64,000 nt of DNA from NCBI GenBank assembly GCA_033557465.1, contig CM066037.1, forward strand, positions 205,901,156-205,965,155, written 5' to 3'. This stretch comes from Ichthyophis bannanicus. Lineage: Eukaryota; Chordata; Amphibia; Gymnophiona; Ichthyophiidae. Shown here one piece after another: positions 1 through 10,572 of this stretch (within the stretch, counting starts at the first letter, position 1; every line of letters begins with the position of its first letter). A model generated the notes under the pieces. It did no database searches and was not told the DNA's origin. It saw only the letters and a program-made list of their open reading frames with translations. The position numbers and the translations under genes are program-made.

Positions 1-3000
1 GCACATCGGAGAGAAAGGGAAGAGACCAAAGAGATTGTCCCAGGAGAAAAAATCTGCACAAAATGAGGAGGACACATGAGGAGTTGCCTGTAGGAGATAA
101 AGAGCTCAATGGAGGCCAATTGGCGCAGGGCGGTAGGGCCCCTTGGACACTGGACTCAGAGGGCAGAAGGAGGGAATGTTGATAATGATGGAGGGGGGAT
201 TATATGAGTATATGTTCATGTAACTCTTTATGTATGTTATAATGTGATGTGATGGGGGAGGGGGATCTGATCTCTTTGAAGATGTGGTATTCGGATGGTG
301 CAGGTAATGGTAATGGGATAGGACATGACACACACACTGAAGGAAGAAGGAGGGGAAGGGAGAAGGGTAATGGGGGGAAGGGGGTAGTTCCATAGAGGGG
401 GGGAAGGGGGGAGGAGGAGACACGCTAAGGTGGGAGAAAGGAGGTGGAGGGGAATAGGGGCATGCTGCGGATAGGATCAATGAATGTTAAAGGTCTTAAT
501 TCCCCCAATAAACGTAGACTGTTACTCCAGGAGACTCGGAGGAACCAGTGGGATGTGGTGTGTGCAAGAAACGCATTTGAGAAGGCAGGATATGGGAAGG
601 ATGAAGAATGGATGGTTTCCCAATCAATTTTATTCCTTTAATAAGGAGGGAGTCAAAAAGGGAGGGGTGGCTATCTTGGTGAGCAAAGGCAGTGTGGTTC
701 AAGTGAAGGGTAGTTTTAAGGATTTAGAAGGGAGGCTTGTGGGTATAAAAGAGGCAATGGGGACAGAGGAAATTACAATAGTGTCGGTTTATGGGCCGAA
801 TGGGAATCACGTGGTATTTTGGAGGGAAATTAGAAAATTGCTAGATGGGGAAGTTCAGGGGAAGCTGATTATTGGGGGGGAGGGGGATCTTAATGTAGTT
901 TTAAATCCAGGGGTGGATAAGGATTCAGGCGGGTCAGATATGGGGGGGAGGGGTAGAAGGGGGTTGAAACAGTTGATGAGGCAATATGATTTGGTAGATA
1001 CGTGGTTACACCCAAGGAAGAGGGAATACATGTTTTTTCCACACCACATAATAGTTGGAGTAGACTAGATATGATATTAGTGGATAAGGAATGGATGTTG
1101 GAAGTTAAAGAAGGGTGTATAGAACCAAGTGTGGTCTGATCACGGGGCGGTAGAGGTAGTCTTAGGTGGAAGGAGGCAAATGGGGTAAAATTCTGGAGAT
1201 TGAATGAGAGTCTGCTCAAGTGTAAGGAGGTGGTGGTTGATGTCAGACATGCAGTAAAAGATTATTTAACATTAAACAATAATGGGGAGGTGAGAGATGT
1301 AATATTATGGGAGGGATTGAAGGCCTAAATCCTTGGGAGATTTATTATGTGGGGGCGAAGAGGAAAAAGGTTAGAGTTCAGAAGGAAGAGGAGATGAAGC
1401 GACTGCTCAAGGAGGTGGAGGGGGGAGTATCAGCAGACGGGGTCGAAGAGGGCTAGGGGAGAGGTGGAGAAGGTGAGGGGGGAGTTGCAAGCTCTAAAGA
1501 TGGAGGAAGTAGCTTTTGAAATGCAGCAAGTAAAGCAGATGTATTATGAGTTTGGCAATAGACCAGGGCAATTATTGGCCAGAAGGTTGAGGCAGAGGAA
1601 GGTGGCATCGATGATACATCAAATAAAGGGGAGGTATATAGAGAAGAAAAAGACATTAGAGACCGATTAATGCAGTATTACCAGGAACTCTGTAAGCGGG
1701 AGGAAGGGATTGGGGAGGAGCAAATTCAACAGTACTTCGAGAAGATAAAATTGCCAGGTCTCCCAGAGGAGGCTCATGAAGGGCTAGAGGCACAAATTAT
1801 GGGAGAGGAAGTAGAACAGGTGGTTAAAGGGTTGATGGAGGGAAGGCACCAGGCTTAGATGGGCTACCAGGCAGCTTTTATAAACTTTTTGTTGGAGAGA
1901 TTAAAGAAGTGATGGGCAGGGTTTTCAATGGGATGTTGGGGGGCGGGGGAGTTGACTTCTGATATGTTGACAGCAGGAATTACAATTTTGCCAAAGACGG
2001 GGAAGGACCCCCTAAACTGCAGCTCTTATAGACCAATCTCCTTATTGAACGTTGATGTTAAAATCTTAGCAAAAATTCTAGCGGGGAGGCTGGCACAGTG
2101 CCTTCCAGGAATATAATAAAGGAAGACCAAACAGGGTTTATCTTGGGCAGACATGCAGCGGATAATATCAAGAGGGCAATTGGCGTTGTATGGGAGGCGG
2201 GACAGGGTAAGGAGGATCTGATATTAATGTCAATTGATGCGGAAAAGGCATTTGACACAGTACATTGGGATTTCTTGATGGAGGTTTTGAAGACAATGGG
2301 ATGTGGGCCAAATTTTGAAAAATGGATACGGGGGTTGTATGCGGGGCTGAGGGCACGGGTTAAAATCAATGGGAGTTATTCAGGGGACGTTGGACTAGGG
2401 AGGGGGACTAGGCAGGGGTGCCCATTGTCACCTCTGCTATTTGCTATGGCGGTCGAGCCACTAGCGGAGAGGATTAGGGTAAATGATAGGATACAGGGAC
2501 TGGACAGAGGGGGGGGGGGGGTTAGTCATAAAATTTCGCTATATGTGGATGATATATTATAATATATTTGTCAACCACAGATATCATTACCTGAAGTAAT
2601 GGGGGAGGTAGAGGGGTATGGGGGGTGGTATCGGGGTTTAAAATGAATACTGATAAGACAGAGGTGTTGAAGGTGAAGATTCTGGTGGAATTAGAGGAGC
2701 AGCTCAAAAGGGATTATCCGTTGAGATGGGTAAATAAATCTCTGAGCTACTTGGGGGTTCAAATAGCAGCAAGATATGAGGATTTATATAAGGTTAACTA
2801 CCCAAGAGTATTTGGTGAGGTCAATAGGGATTTAGAGGGGTGGATGAGATATGAAGTATCATGGCTAGGCCGGATCGCGGGAGTTAAAATGAATATTTTA
2901 CCTCGGTTGCTGTATGTATTTCAGGTTTTGCCAGTGGGGGTGCCGGATGGAGCACTGCAGGCCTTACAGAGAAAAGTGTTTCAATACATATGGAAAAAGA

Positions 3001-4637
3001 AACCACCGAGGGTAGCGAGGGAGGTAATGTATGCAGCTAAAGACGAAAGGGGTCTGGGGGTTCCCAATTTTAAGGATTATTACAGAGCTGCTCAAGTGAG
3101 TCATGTAATGGATTGGCAGGTCAGGCCAGGGGTGAAACCCGGGGTGGCATTGGAAAAAACAAGGGTAAAGGGAGGAAGGTTGGAGGAGTGGTTATAGACT
3201 ACTAGGAAAGATAGGAAGGACCTAGGGATGGGCACACCGGTGATGCGCCAGGTGGTAAGGGTGTGGGATGGGGTGAGAGCACAGGATATTAAAGACCGGG
3301 GTAGTGGATTTTCCCTGATGACACCATGGGGAGGGTGGAAAGCATTCATGCCAGGTTGGGAAGGGGGAAGGTTTGATGAGTGGCGGGTAAGGGACTGAAG
3401 TGTTTTTATCAACTATTGGAGCGGGGAGAGATTCAAAAATTTGAGGGGGTTCAGGAAGAATATGGGTTGGAGGGGAAGGATAGATTTGTATATATGCAGG
3501 CAGGTCATTTCTTGATGAAAATCTTGGGTAGTGAGGGGTTAGAGAGAGAATTATCAGAGTTAGAGGCCATATGGTTTGGGAAAAAGGGTTCGAAAGGGTT
3601 GATATCAGCATTATATAAAGGGATAAGAGGGCAAAAGAGGGGGAAATTTAGATATATGGTAGAGTGGGAGGCAGAGCTTGAGGGTACGATGGCACCCAAA
3701 GAATGGAGGAAGGTGTGGGATCAGGTGAAAAGAGCACCATGGTTGAGTAGTATCAGAGAAAATTGTTATAAAATACTATTTAGATGGTATTACACACCGG
3801 AGAGGTTACATCGGATATACCCAAGGGTAACGCCTTTGTGTTGGAGAGAATGTGGGTACATTTTGGCACATTTGGTGGGGGTGTGGAAAGGTTCACGTTT
3901 ATTGGAAAAGGATTCAAAAATGGATACAGGAGAAGTTAGGGGTGGTAGTGGAGTTGAAACTGGGAGTGGCGTTGCTATCATGGTGGGGGGGGGCGGATGA
4001 TAATGGCTTGTTTAAGTGCTGCTAGATGTGAGCTAGCCGCTGCATGGAAACAGAGAGAAGTACCTACAGTGGTGAACTGTGAAGGGCGGCTTAGGCATAT
4101 CGTCCTAATGGAAAAGCTAACAGCTGCCAGACGGCAGAGGGTGGATAAGTTTGAAGTGGATTGGGGAGAGCTATGGCGTGTCTTAGGGGAGGGGGGAGAT
4201 GAGGAGAGAGGGGGAAAAGAAGGGGGGAGGGAGGGAGGGGAGGTAGGGTATGTGAAGTTAGATGCAATGGAGGAAGGGATAGGTTATAGGTTTATATTGT
4301 ACGTAAAATTATGGGAAGGACGTAGTTCTTTATTATGCTAAATGGCTGTTCAAATATTTAAGATTAGTAGTTAAGTAAATTAAGATTACCAAATAATAAA
4401 CTGTACACAGTTGAAAAATGGTTAATATTTTTTATTTTAATAACATGTTGACATCCAAGGTTGTGATTAAGTCAAAGCATACTAATTAGATAAGAGGTAA
4501 GGTGTATCTTTGAGTGCTGTTATCACCATATAAGTTGGCATCCATTGTACTATGTTCACCTATTTGCATGCATGATATATGTACAGGTTTGTACTGTGGA
4601 CATATGGGTTCAATAAAAAACTTTAAATAAAAAACAT
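1..4637 (+). mobile_element. L1/Tx1-like LINE, decayed, 5' part outside the window
   Basis: A non-LTR retrotransposon read on the plus strand. It enters the window before its endonuclease/RT frame and ends at an AT-rich 3' tail with AATAAA inside TTCAATAAAAAA (4609-4620) followed by TTTAAATA. Bases 1-440 are purine-rich, hold no convincing coding frame, and are probably the linker between ORF1 and ORF2. The endonuclease opening and the RT block order point to the L1/Tx1 group rather than CR1. Frameshifts and stops throughout make this an old, dead copy. The left boundary and any target duplication lie outside the window. Confidence 0.8.
444..4340 (+). pseudogene. L1/Tx1-like ORF2: endonuclease and reverse transcriptase, broken
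   Basis: Recognisable pieces in order: the APE-type endonuclease opening (LRIGSMNVKGLNSPNKRR, from about 468), the QETHL metal-binding block near 560, a GD.N block near 885 with the first Asp region altered (GGEGDLNVV), and WSDHGAVEV near 1132. The RT follows: YRPISLLNVDVKI near 2020, DAEKAFDTVHW near 2240, GTRQGCPLSPLLF near 2410 and the catalytic YVDD near 2540. A C-terminal cysteine segment (CWRECG) lies near 3840. At least five frame changes are needed to read through, so no intact protein is made. In life this enzyme nicks DNA and primes reverse transcription at the target. The final 500 bases have only weak coding character. Confidence 0.8.
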
Positions 4638-5097
4638 TTCCAAAAGTGAGGGAGGTGCAACTGCAGTCCATTAAGACATTTTCAGTTCTGAGTCTACTCT
4701 GTGGAATCATATACCAATAATTTTTTTTTAATTGCTTAAGTTAATTAAAGGATGGTTATGGGTTCAGGCTTATGCTGGGAGTAAATGATATTGCAACTGG
4801 TTGGGATTCTGTGACATGGGCAATACTGCATTTTGTTTTCCTTTTTTATTTTTATTTGTATTAGTATTTTTGTCGTGGCAATGCTTTTAGTATGTTCTTG
4901 TTTTATTGCTTTATTTTTATGCTGTTAATTGTTCTGAGTTTATTTAATAGGGGTGATAATTAATTGAATGAATAAATAAGTATTCTAACAATTCAGTTGA
5001 TGTAATTGGTATTTCTAGAAATTATAGATCTGTTTAAATGAGATTACTTGGAATCAAAACTAGTATTCATGGGGGCGGAATATATTTCATACATGAA
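4638..5097. other. No recognised feature (AT-rich intronic DNA)
   Basis: AT-rich sequence with oligo-T runs (4721-4731) and short TTTATT motifs. I see no coding frame, terminal repeats or RNA gene here. Confidence 0.5.
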
Positions 5098-5240
5098 TAA
5101 CAATATTATTCCATTTTGGTGGCTCTTCTCTGTACGTTTTCTAACTCCACTATATCCTTTTTAAGATACGTCAACCAGAATTGCACACAATACTCAAGGT
5201 GTGGTAGCACCATGGAATGATACAGAGGCATTATAATATC
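5098..5240 (-). mobile_element. CR1 LINE fragment, reverse strand
   Basis: On the minus strand this matches the RT C-terminal region of the CR1 copies elsewhere in the window (compare 49310-49440): the LEYCVQFW block and the following KK-rich stretch. It is the inverse of part of the plus-strand CR1 fragment that starts at 5464, so the two could pair as a stem about 450 bases apart. Confidence 0.8.
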
Positions 5241-5463
5241 CTACTACTACTAATGAACATTTGTATAACGCTACAAGACGTACCTGTAAAAGATGGTCCT
5301 GCTCATCAGCGCTTATGGTCTAGTCAAGACAGGCAACACAGTAGCTGTAGACATGGGATAAAGCTAGGGAGAATGGTAAGGAAACACAAAGGAGATAAGG
5401 TGAATCAAGATCTGAAAGCGGCAGCGAAGAGGTGAGTTTTCAGTCTGGATTTGAAAAGGGCCT
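5241..5463 (+). repeat. Short dispersed repeat of unassigned class
   Basis: About 220 bases separating the two CR1 pieces, starting with a CTACTACTA run and the phrase ACGCTACAAGACGTAC, and ending with GTGAGTTTTCAGTCTGGATT. From memory, similar text is dispersed in other tetrapod genomes, but I cannot place it in a named family. It has no clear tRNA-like promoter and no convincing reading frame. Confidence 0.4.
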
Positions 5464-6341
5464 GACATTAATATGGACAAAGTGCAAAGTTATGCACCTA
5501 TGAAAGAACAACCCAAACTATGGTTACACGATGCAAGAATCCACATTAGGAACCACCACCCAGGAAAAAGATTTAGGCGTCTTCATGGATAACATGTTCA
5601 TACCCTCCGCCCAATGTACAGTGGCGGCCAGGAAAGCAAATAGAATGCTAGGAATCATAAAGAAAGGAATGGAGAATAAAACAAAGGTTATTATAATGCC
5701 TCTGTGTCATTCCATGGTGTGATGGCACCTTGAATATTGTGTGCAGTTCTGGTTGGTGTATCTTAAAAAGGATGTAGTGGAATTAGAAAAGGAACAGAGA
5801 AGAGCCACCAAAATGGTAAAGGGGGATGGAAGGATACCTCTATGAGAAAAGGCTTAAAAGGTTAGGGCTCTTCAACTTGGAAAAGAGATGGCTGAGGGGA
5901 AATATGATAGAGGTCTATAAATTAATGAATGAAGTGGAATTATAAATGTAGATCGATTGTTTACACCATCAAAAAGTAGAAAGACTAGGGGACACATAAC
6001 GAAGCTACAATGTAACTTATTTAAGACTAATAAGAGAAAATATTTTTTCACTGGTGTAGTCAAACTCTGGAATTCGTTACCAGAGGATGTAGTAAAAGCG
6101 GTTGGTGTAGCTGGGTTTAAAACAAGGTTTAGACATGTTCCTGGAGGAAAGGTCCATAAACCATTATTAAAGAGGACCTGGATAATCCACTGCTTACCCC
6201 AGGATGAACATTGTGGAACCTATGTGCCTTTTTGGGGGCTTAGTAGGTACTTGTGACCTGGATTGACCACTGTTTGAAACATGATAAGGGGCTTGATGGA
6301 CCTTGGTCTGACCCAGTATGGCATATCTTATGTTCTTATAT
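5464..6341 (+). mobile_element. CR1 LINE, 3' end fragment
   Basis: A 5'-truncated CR1 starting in the C-terminal part of the RT frame. In order: TLGTTTQEKDLGV (near 5550), [16 protein letters not shown] (near 5640), LEYCVQFW (near 5737), GLFNLEKR (near 5870), TRGHITKLQ (near 5985) and LWNSLPEDVVKAV (near 6066). It ends in the family's 3' untranslated tail (GACCCAGTATGGCATATC, then TTATGTTCTTAT). At least two frameshifts and several stops show that it is dead. The TTCTTATG-type terminal repeat is typical of CR1. Confidence 0.85.
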
Positions 6342-6724
6342 TTAGTCCTCATAAAAAAGAAACTCTTATTTGAAAAACACAAGGAAACAAACTATGATGT
6401 CACAAATGATGTGAAAATGTGTTCCGTTGTGAAATATATATATAGGATGTGGGTTTATTGTTTTCAAGTTGAAAATATGATTTCATAATTTTGTTGATAA
6501 AAGTAAACCAAAATGTTGATTTAAGGAAAAATATAAGAATGTTTTATATAAGAACTAACATGAGACCTGTCAATAAAACACACAAAATATTCTTACATAA
6601 ATTTATTTTCATTTCACAGACATAATTGTTTTAAATCTTGAAGTCAAAGCTTATAATGGTGCAGTAATTCTTTTTGAATAAGGCAGTTATTTATTGTGAT
6701 GTTGATATTTTTTGTTTCTTGCAG
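6342..6724 (+). other. Intron upstream of the first RalGAP exon, with acceptor
   Basis: AT-rich intronic DNA ending in a pyrimidine tract and acceptor (TTTTTTGTTTCTTGCAG, AG at 6723-6724). A possible branch-point region lies at 6690-6702. No mobile element was recognised. Confidence 0.6.
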
Positions 6725-7574
6725 TAAAGACTCACATGCAGCAAGGGCTCATTTCGATTGCAGCTCGCACTGTGATAACCCACCTTGTAAACCACTTGGG
6801 CCACTACCCAATGAGTGGTGATCCTGCCATGTTGACCAGCCAGCTTTGTGAAAATCATGACAACCCTTATAGTGAGAGTCCTGATCTTTCTCCTGAGCTT
6901 TTTGAGAGCCCTAATCTCCAGTTCTTTGTTCTAAACAACACTACCTTAGTCTCCTGCTTACAGATCCGAGCAGAAGAGAAAGTACCTGGAGGTGGGAAGC
7001 TTATTGGACTAGCATCAGCTAATTCAATGGTTAGGATTATTATGCGTGACCTCTCTGGCAAATATTCCTGGGAGTCTGCCATCTTGTATGGGCCACCACT
7101 TCTCAGTGGACAACCAAAACAGACCCTGACACCAAATGAAGACCTGGAAGATACTCCAGAAATAAATGGCTGTGAAGAGGAGGTCTCTCTAAAAGATGGG
7201 ACTGCCTTCTTGCCAAAGAGAAAGCCCCAAGAAATACTGCCAACCTGGGACACACTTGCAGATGAGGAGGATGCTCTTGACTGCCTGTTGCACTATGTGG
7301 GCACCACTGGTCCAGAATGTTTACAGAGGACTGGAGTTCCACTCAATATCCCCGCTTCTCCTCCAGCCTGCCTTTCTGAAAAACTAGAGACTGATGTTAT
7401 CAATGCCATCTTGAAGCAGGATGCAGAGGAAAGAGAATTTGTAGAAAAGCATTTTAATGACATCAGTATGAAAACTATGGAACAGGAGGAACCAGTGCCA
7501 CAAAAGCCTCAGTCAGCATTTTACTATTCCAGATTACTGCTCAACATGCTGGGGATGAACTCTTGGGATAAAAG
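6725..7574 (+). CDS. RALGAPA1: Internal exon of a RalGAP catalytic alpha subunit (RALGAPA1-like)
   Basis: An 850-base exon, open throughout and bounded by a good acceptor and the donor AAG|GTAAGA. It encodes about 283 residues including [71 protein letters not shown] and [19 protein letters not shown]. These blocks match, from memory, the conserved stretch before the Rap/Ran-GAP domain of RalGAP alpha subunits. That protein pairs with RALGAPB and switches off RALA and RALB, linking insulin/AKT signalling to exocytosis. The paralogue call (A1, not A2) rests on the [24 protein letters not shown] and QKPQSAFYY blocks. The middle part is more divergent than expected for A1, so A2 is not excluded. 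The exon begins with the last two bases of a split codon and ends after AG of an Arg codon. Confidence 0.85.
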
Positions 7575-8552
7575 GTAAGACATAAAATAAAACTAGTACA
7601 AACTAAATGATTCCATGTTTCAAAATTGATGTGAATTCATATGCTGAAAACTTTATCAAGGTTGCTGGTTAGCAGGTGGTTGTTGTAACTTTTAACCACA
7701 GAAAAACTCTTAACAATCTTAGATATGTTGCATGTGCTTTTCTCAGTTATTCTTCAAGAATCTTGATGGCTTATCGAGAATGATTTTTTTTAATTTTCTA
7801 TTATCAGACCTCTGAAAGTGCTGTAGTAATTTCTGTTTTCCCTGTAGACAGGACCGTCTTTAGGATGTGATTGCACTGTGCCCTATGGCAGTTGTAACCA
7901 CCTGCACAGACGAAAAGATGAGTTGTCTTGGACAGGGCCAATGGCAAGAGAAGGAAACAGTAATAAATAGTTGTCTTCTGCTCCTAGGCAAAATTGATAT
8001 AGATACCATGCTGCTTCTACCACAGACTTTTGGGTTTTTGAAGCACATCCTAGCAGATTTCTGTCTCGTGCAGACTTACAGTTTCATCCTCTCTTCTCCA
8101 ACCACCACCAATTTAATTTTTACCCTCCCTCTCCTTGACTGATCCTCTGATTCTTTCCTCTAGCCTGACCCCTCTGACCTCAGAATGCTGACTCCAATGC
8201 TTGACCTGCTATCAAGGCAGCATACACAGATAATAAATGAGTCCTGTGGCCCCATGGTCAAAGATACTGACATGTATCTGCTCCCTCCAGGTTTCCATGA
8301 AGGAGGCGGGGCCTGTGAGTATAGGTTTGCAGGCTTACTCTGAGACCATGGGGGGAGGCAAGTGGAAGGGTAGGAAAGAATCAGCAAAATAGCCAGAGGA
8401 TTAACGTAGGAATATTGAACAGCAGGGGGCAGGAACTCTGTCATTCTATGCAGGCCTAATTGGTCTGTGTTTCATTTCAGGCCTAAAGAAGATGAGGTGA
8501 TCCAGAGCTGGCTTTTTGGGGCCAACAGCAACAGGACAAAAGCATAAACTTT
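7575..8552 (+). other. Intron, no recognised element
   Basis: Intron DNA between the RalGAP exon and DIRS copy A. A polypyrimidine/AG site near 8480 is not followed by recognisable coding sequence. I see no repeat family here. Confidence 0.5.
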
Positions 8553-8558
8553 GATCTC

Positions 8559-8715
8559 CAGGAACAAGCAGGAATGTAGTCTTCACATATGGGTATCGTC
8601 AGTAGCGAGGGAGCCTGCGTGGGAACGCTCCCCAGCGTCCAATTAGAAAGCTTTTGGGAGCATCCCACAGTGCCTGCGTGCTGCCTTCCCACCTTTCCCA
8701 ACTGTCTCTCTCCAG
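8559..8715 (+). repeat. Left inverted terminal repeat of DIRS copy A
   Basis: Inverse of 14013-14170 with few differences. Shared blocks include CATATGGGTATCGTC, GGGAACGCTCCCCAGCGTCC and the run ending CTGTCTCTCTCCAG. Confidence 0.9.
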
Positions 8716-8949
8716 TTCTTCATTTTCCGCGGAGCCGGCAGGTCACACTTCCTGTCACCGCAGAAAATATCCCATTTATTCTTCTTTTTTGTGGTCGTGT
8801 CTGCCTTCCTTCTACGCTACACCGGTACCGCCATTTCTTTCTTTCTTTTCATTGTAAATAAAAAAAAAAATCTTTTCCTGGAGTTTTCCAGCTTTTTTCT
8901 CCTCTGGTGCCACGCGCCATTTTGGCACTAGGCCCAACTTTTCTCTACA

Positions 8950-10572
8950 ATGGAAAAACCCGCTTCGGGTTTTAAAAAGTGTTCCAAGTGTGGCGGTACC
9001 ATCTCTGTCACCGACACCCATGAGTGGTGCCTCAAATGTTTAGGTCCTGACCACTCTATCTCCGAGTGTGTTGCCTGTGGGATGATGTCGAAGAGGGGTC
9101 GGCAAAACCGAGCTGCTAAACTTAGCACCCTTTTTCCCTCCAATGCAGCATCTGTGGCATCAACATCTTCCAGGGCTTCGTCTTCCTCCCTTGGATCTCA
9201 GGTAGCTAAACATAAGTCTAGCCGGTCCTCAAAGGGTAGATCTCCTTCTAAGTATCGAGATGCCTCTGGCGTTGCCTTTGAGGGACTCACACTGGCAAAA
9301 TTGCCCCAGCGGGAGGCTTCGGCTTCCAAAGCATCATCGGGGCTCCAGGATGTTCTCGAGACCCCAACCTCAGCAGAATTACTGGTGCCATGCTCTGGGG
9401 TACCGGCCGCTTTGTCCGGTACCGATACCCAGGCATCGGCGTCGTCGATAGACCAGAGATTCTTGGCTAGTGAATGCAGTCTGGCAGCTCTTCTCTCGGC
9501 ATCGATGCCCCCGAAACCGCTTCAGACAATTCAACCGGTACCGGTACCGGCACCTACATCGGTACCGGGTGCAATTGCATCGACGTTGGCAGGTGGACTA
9601 CCGGTACCGATGCATGCTGTGCCCTCCGGTACTGACAAGTCGGTACCGGACCATGTCAATACCGACTTCGATCGGTACCGGTATCTTGCGCTGCATGATT
9701 ACCCGGACAGGAGATACTTTGAATCCTCCGACAAGTCTGAAGACTCTGACAGCTCTGTCGATACCAGAGTACTTCTTCCTGAGGATTCTTCCTCTCCTAA
9801 ACGTAGGATGTCTCCTCCAGAGGATATATCCTTCCAGGATTTTATCCAGGATGTGGCTCGAGGTCTTTCCATCACAGTGGCTCCTGAAACAGAGCCTAGG
9901 GCAAAGGAATTGGAGATTTTACAGTATTCTAAAGCTCCCAAAGAGGCAGCTACTTTGCCAATTCATGAGATCTTGCATGATCTCATGCTAAGGATGCGGG
10001 AAACACCTCTCACCACTTCTCCTCATTCTCGTAGGCTCGATACCATGTATCAAGTTCCTCCCTGTCCTGGATTTCAAAAGTCTCAGCTGCCCCACCATTC
10101 CATGGTGGTGGAATCAGCTATGAGAAGGATCAAGAGTGCAAAAAGACATGCATCTAATCCTCCAGGACATGAATGTAGAACTCTTGATGCCTTTGGGCGT
10201 TGAACCTTCCAGGCCTCTATGCTTTCTGCCAGGATTAGTTCCTACATTTTATATATGGGAATGTTCCTTAAGGAAGTTACAGGAGATCTAGAGCTTATGA
10301 GCCCTCTCCTTCGTGATGATAAGTGCAAAATAATCTTGTCTCTTATCAAACATGCTCAGGATGTTTCCAAATTCGTAAATCATGCAGCTTTTGACTGTTT
10401 TGAGTGCATAAGCAGAACTTCTGCTATTGCCATAGCCGCACGTAGAATTGCCTGGCTCCAGGCATCTGACTTGGAACTTTGGGTACAGGACAAACTGGGA
10501 AATATTCCTTGCACAGGAGAGAATCTCTTTGGCAAAAATTGGCAAGAGAAAGCTAATGAGCTTAGATGCTGA
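8950..10572 (+). pseudogene. DIRS copy A gag-like protein, one in-frame stop
   Basis: Starts MEKPASGFKKCSKCGG and stays in one frame for 540 codons apart from a single TGA at 10201-10203, where relatives have Arg (CGA-to-TGA, a CpG decay change). The N-terminus has a Cys/His array (C-x2-C, then DTHEWCLKCLGPDH, then C-x2-C) that probably binds zinc. The middle is Ser-rich and contains many GGTACC-type palindromes. The C-terminal part has the family blocks SPPEDISFQDFIQDVARGL, QLPHHSMVVESAMRR and ASDLELWVQDKLGNIPCTGE. By analogy with other DIRS elements this is the structural protein that packages element RNA. Its 3' end overlaps the start of the RT frame. Confidence 0.85.

Noticed and set aside
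106..480. Pro/Ser-rich minus-strand frame at the window start
   Set aside because: Low-complexity translation of the purine-rich strand of a LINE; no domain and no start context.
5098..5810. CR1 inverted pair as a designed hairpin gene
   Set aside because: Two independently truncated CR1 fragments in opposite orientation explain the pairing.
8461..8555. Candidate RalGAP exon after the acceptor-like TTTCATTTCAG near 8480
   Set aside because: The downstream text does not continue the RalGAP protein; the true next exon at 14718 joins in phase.
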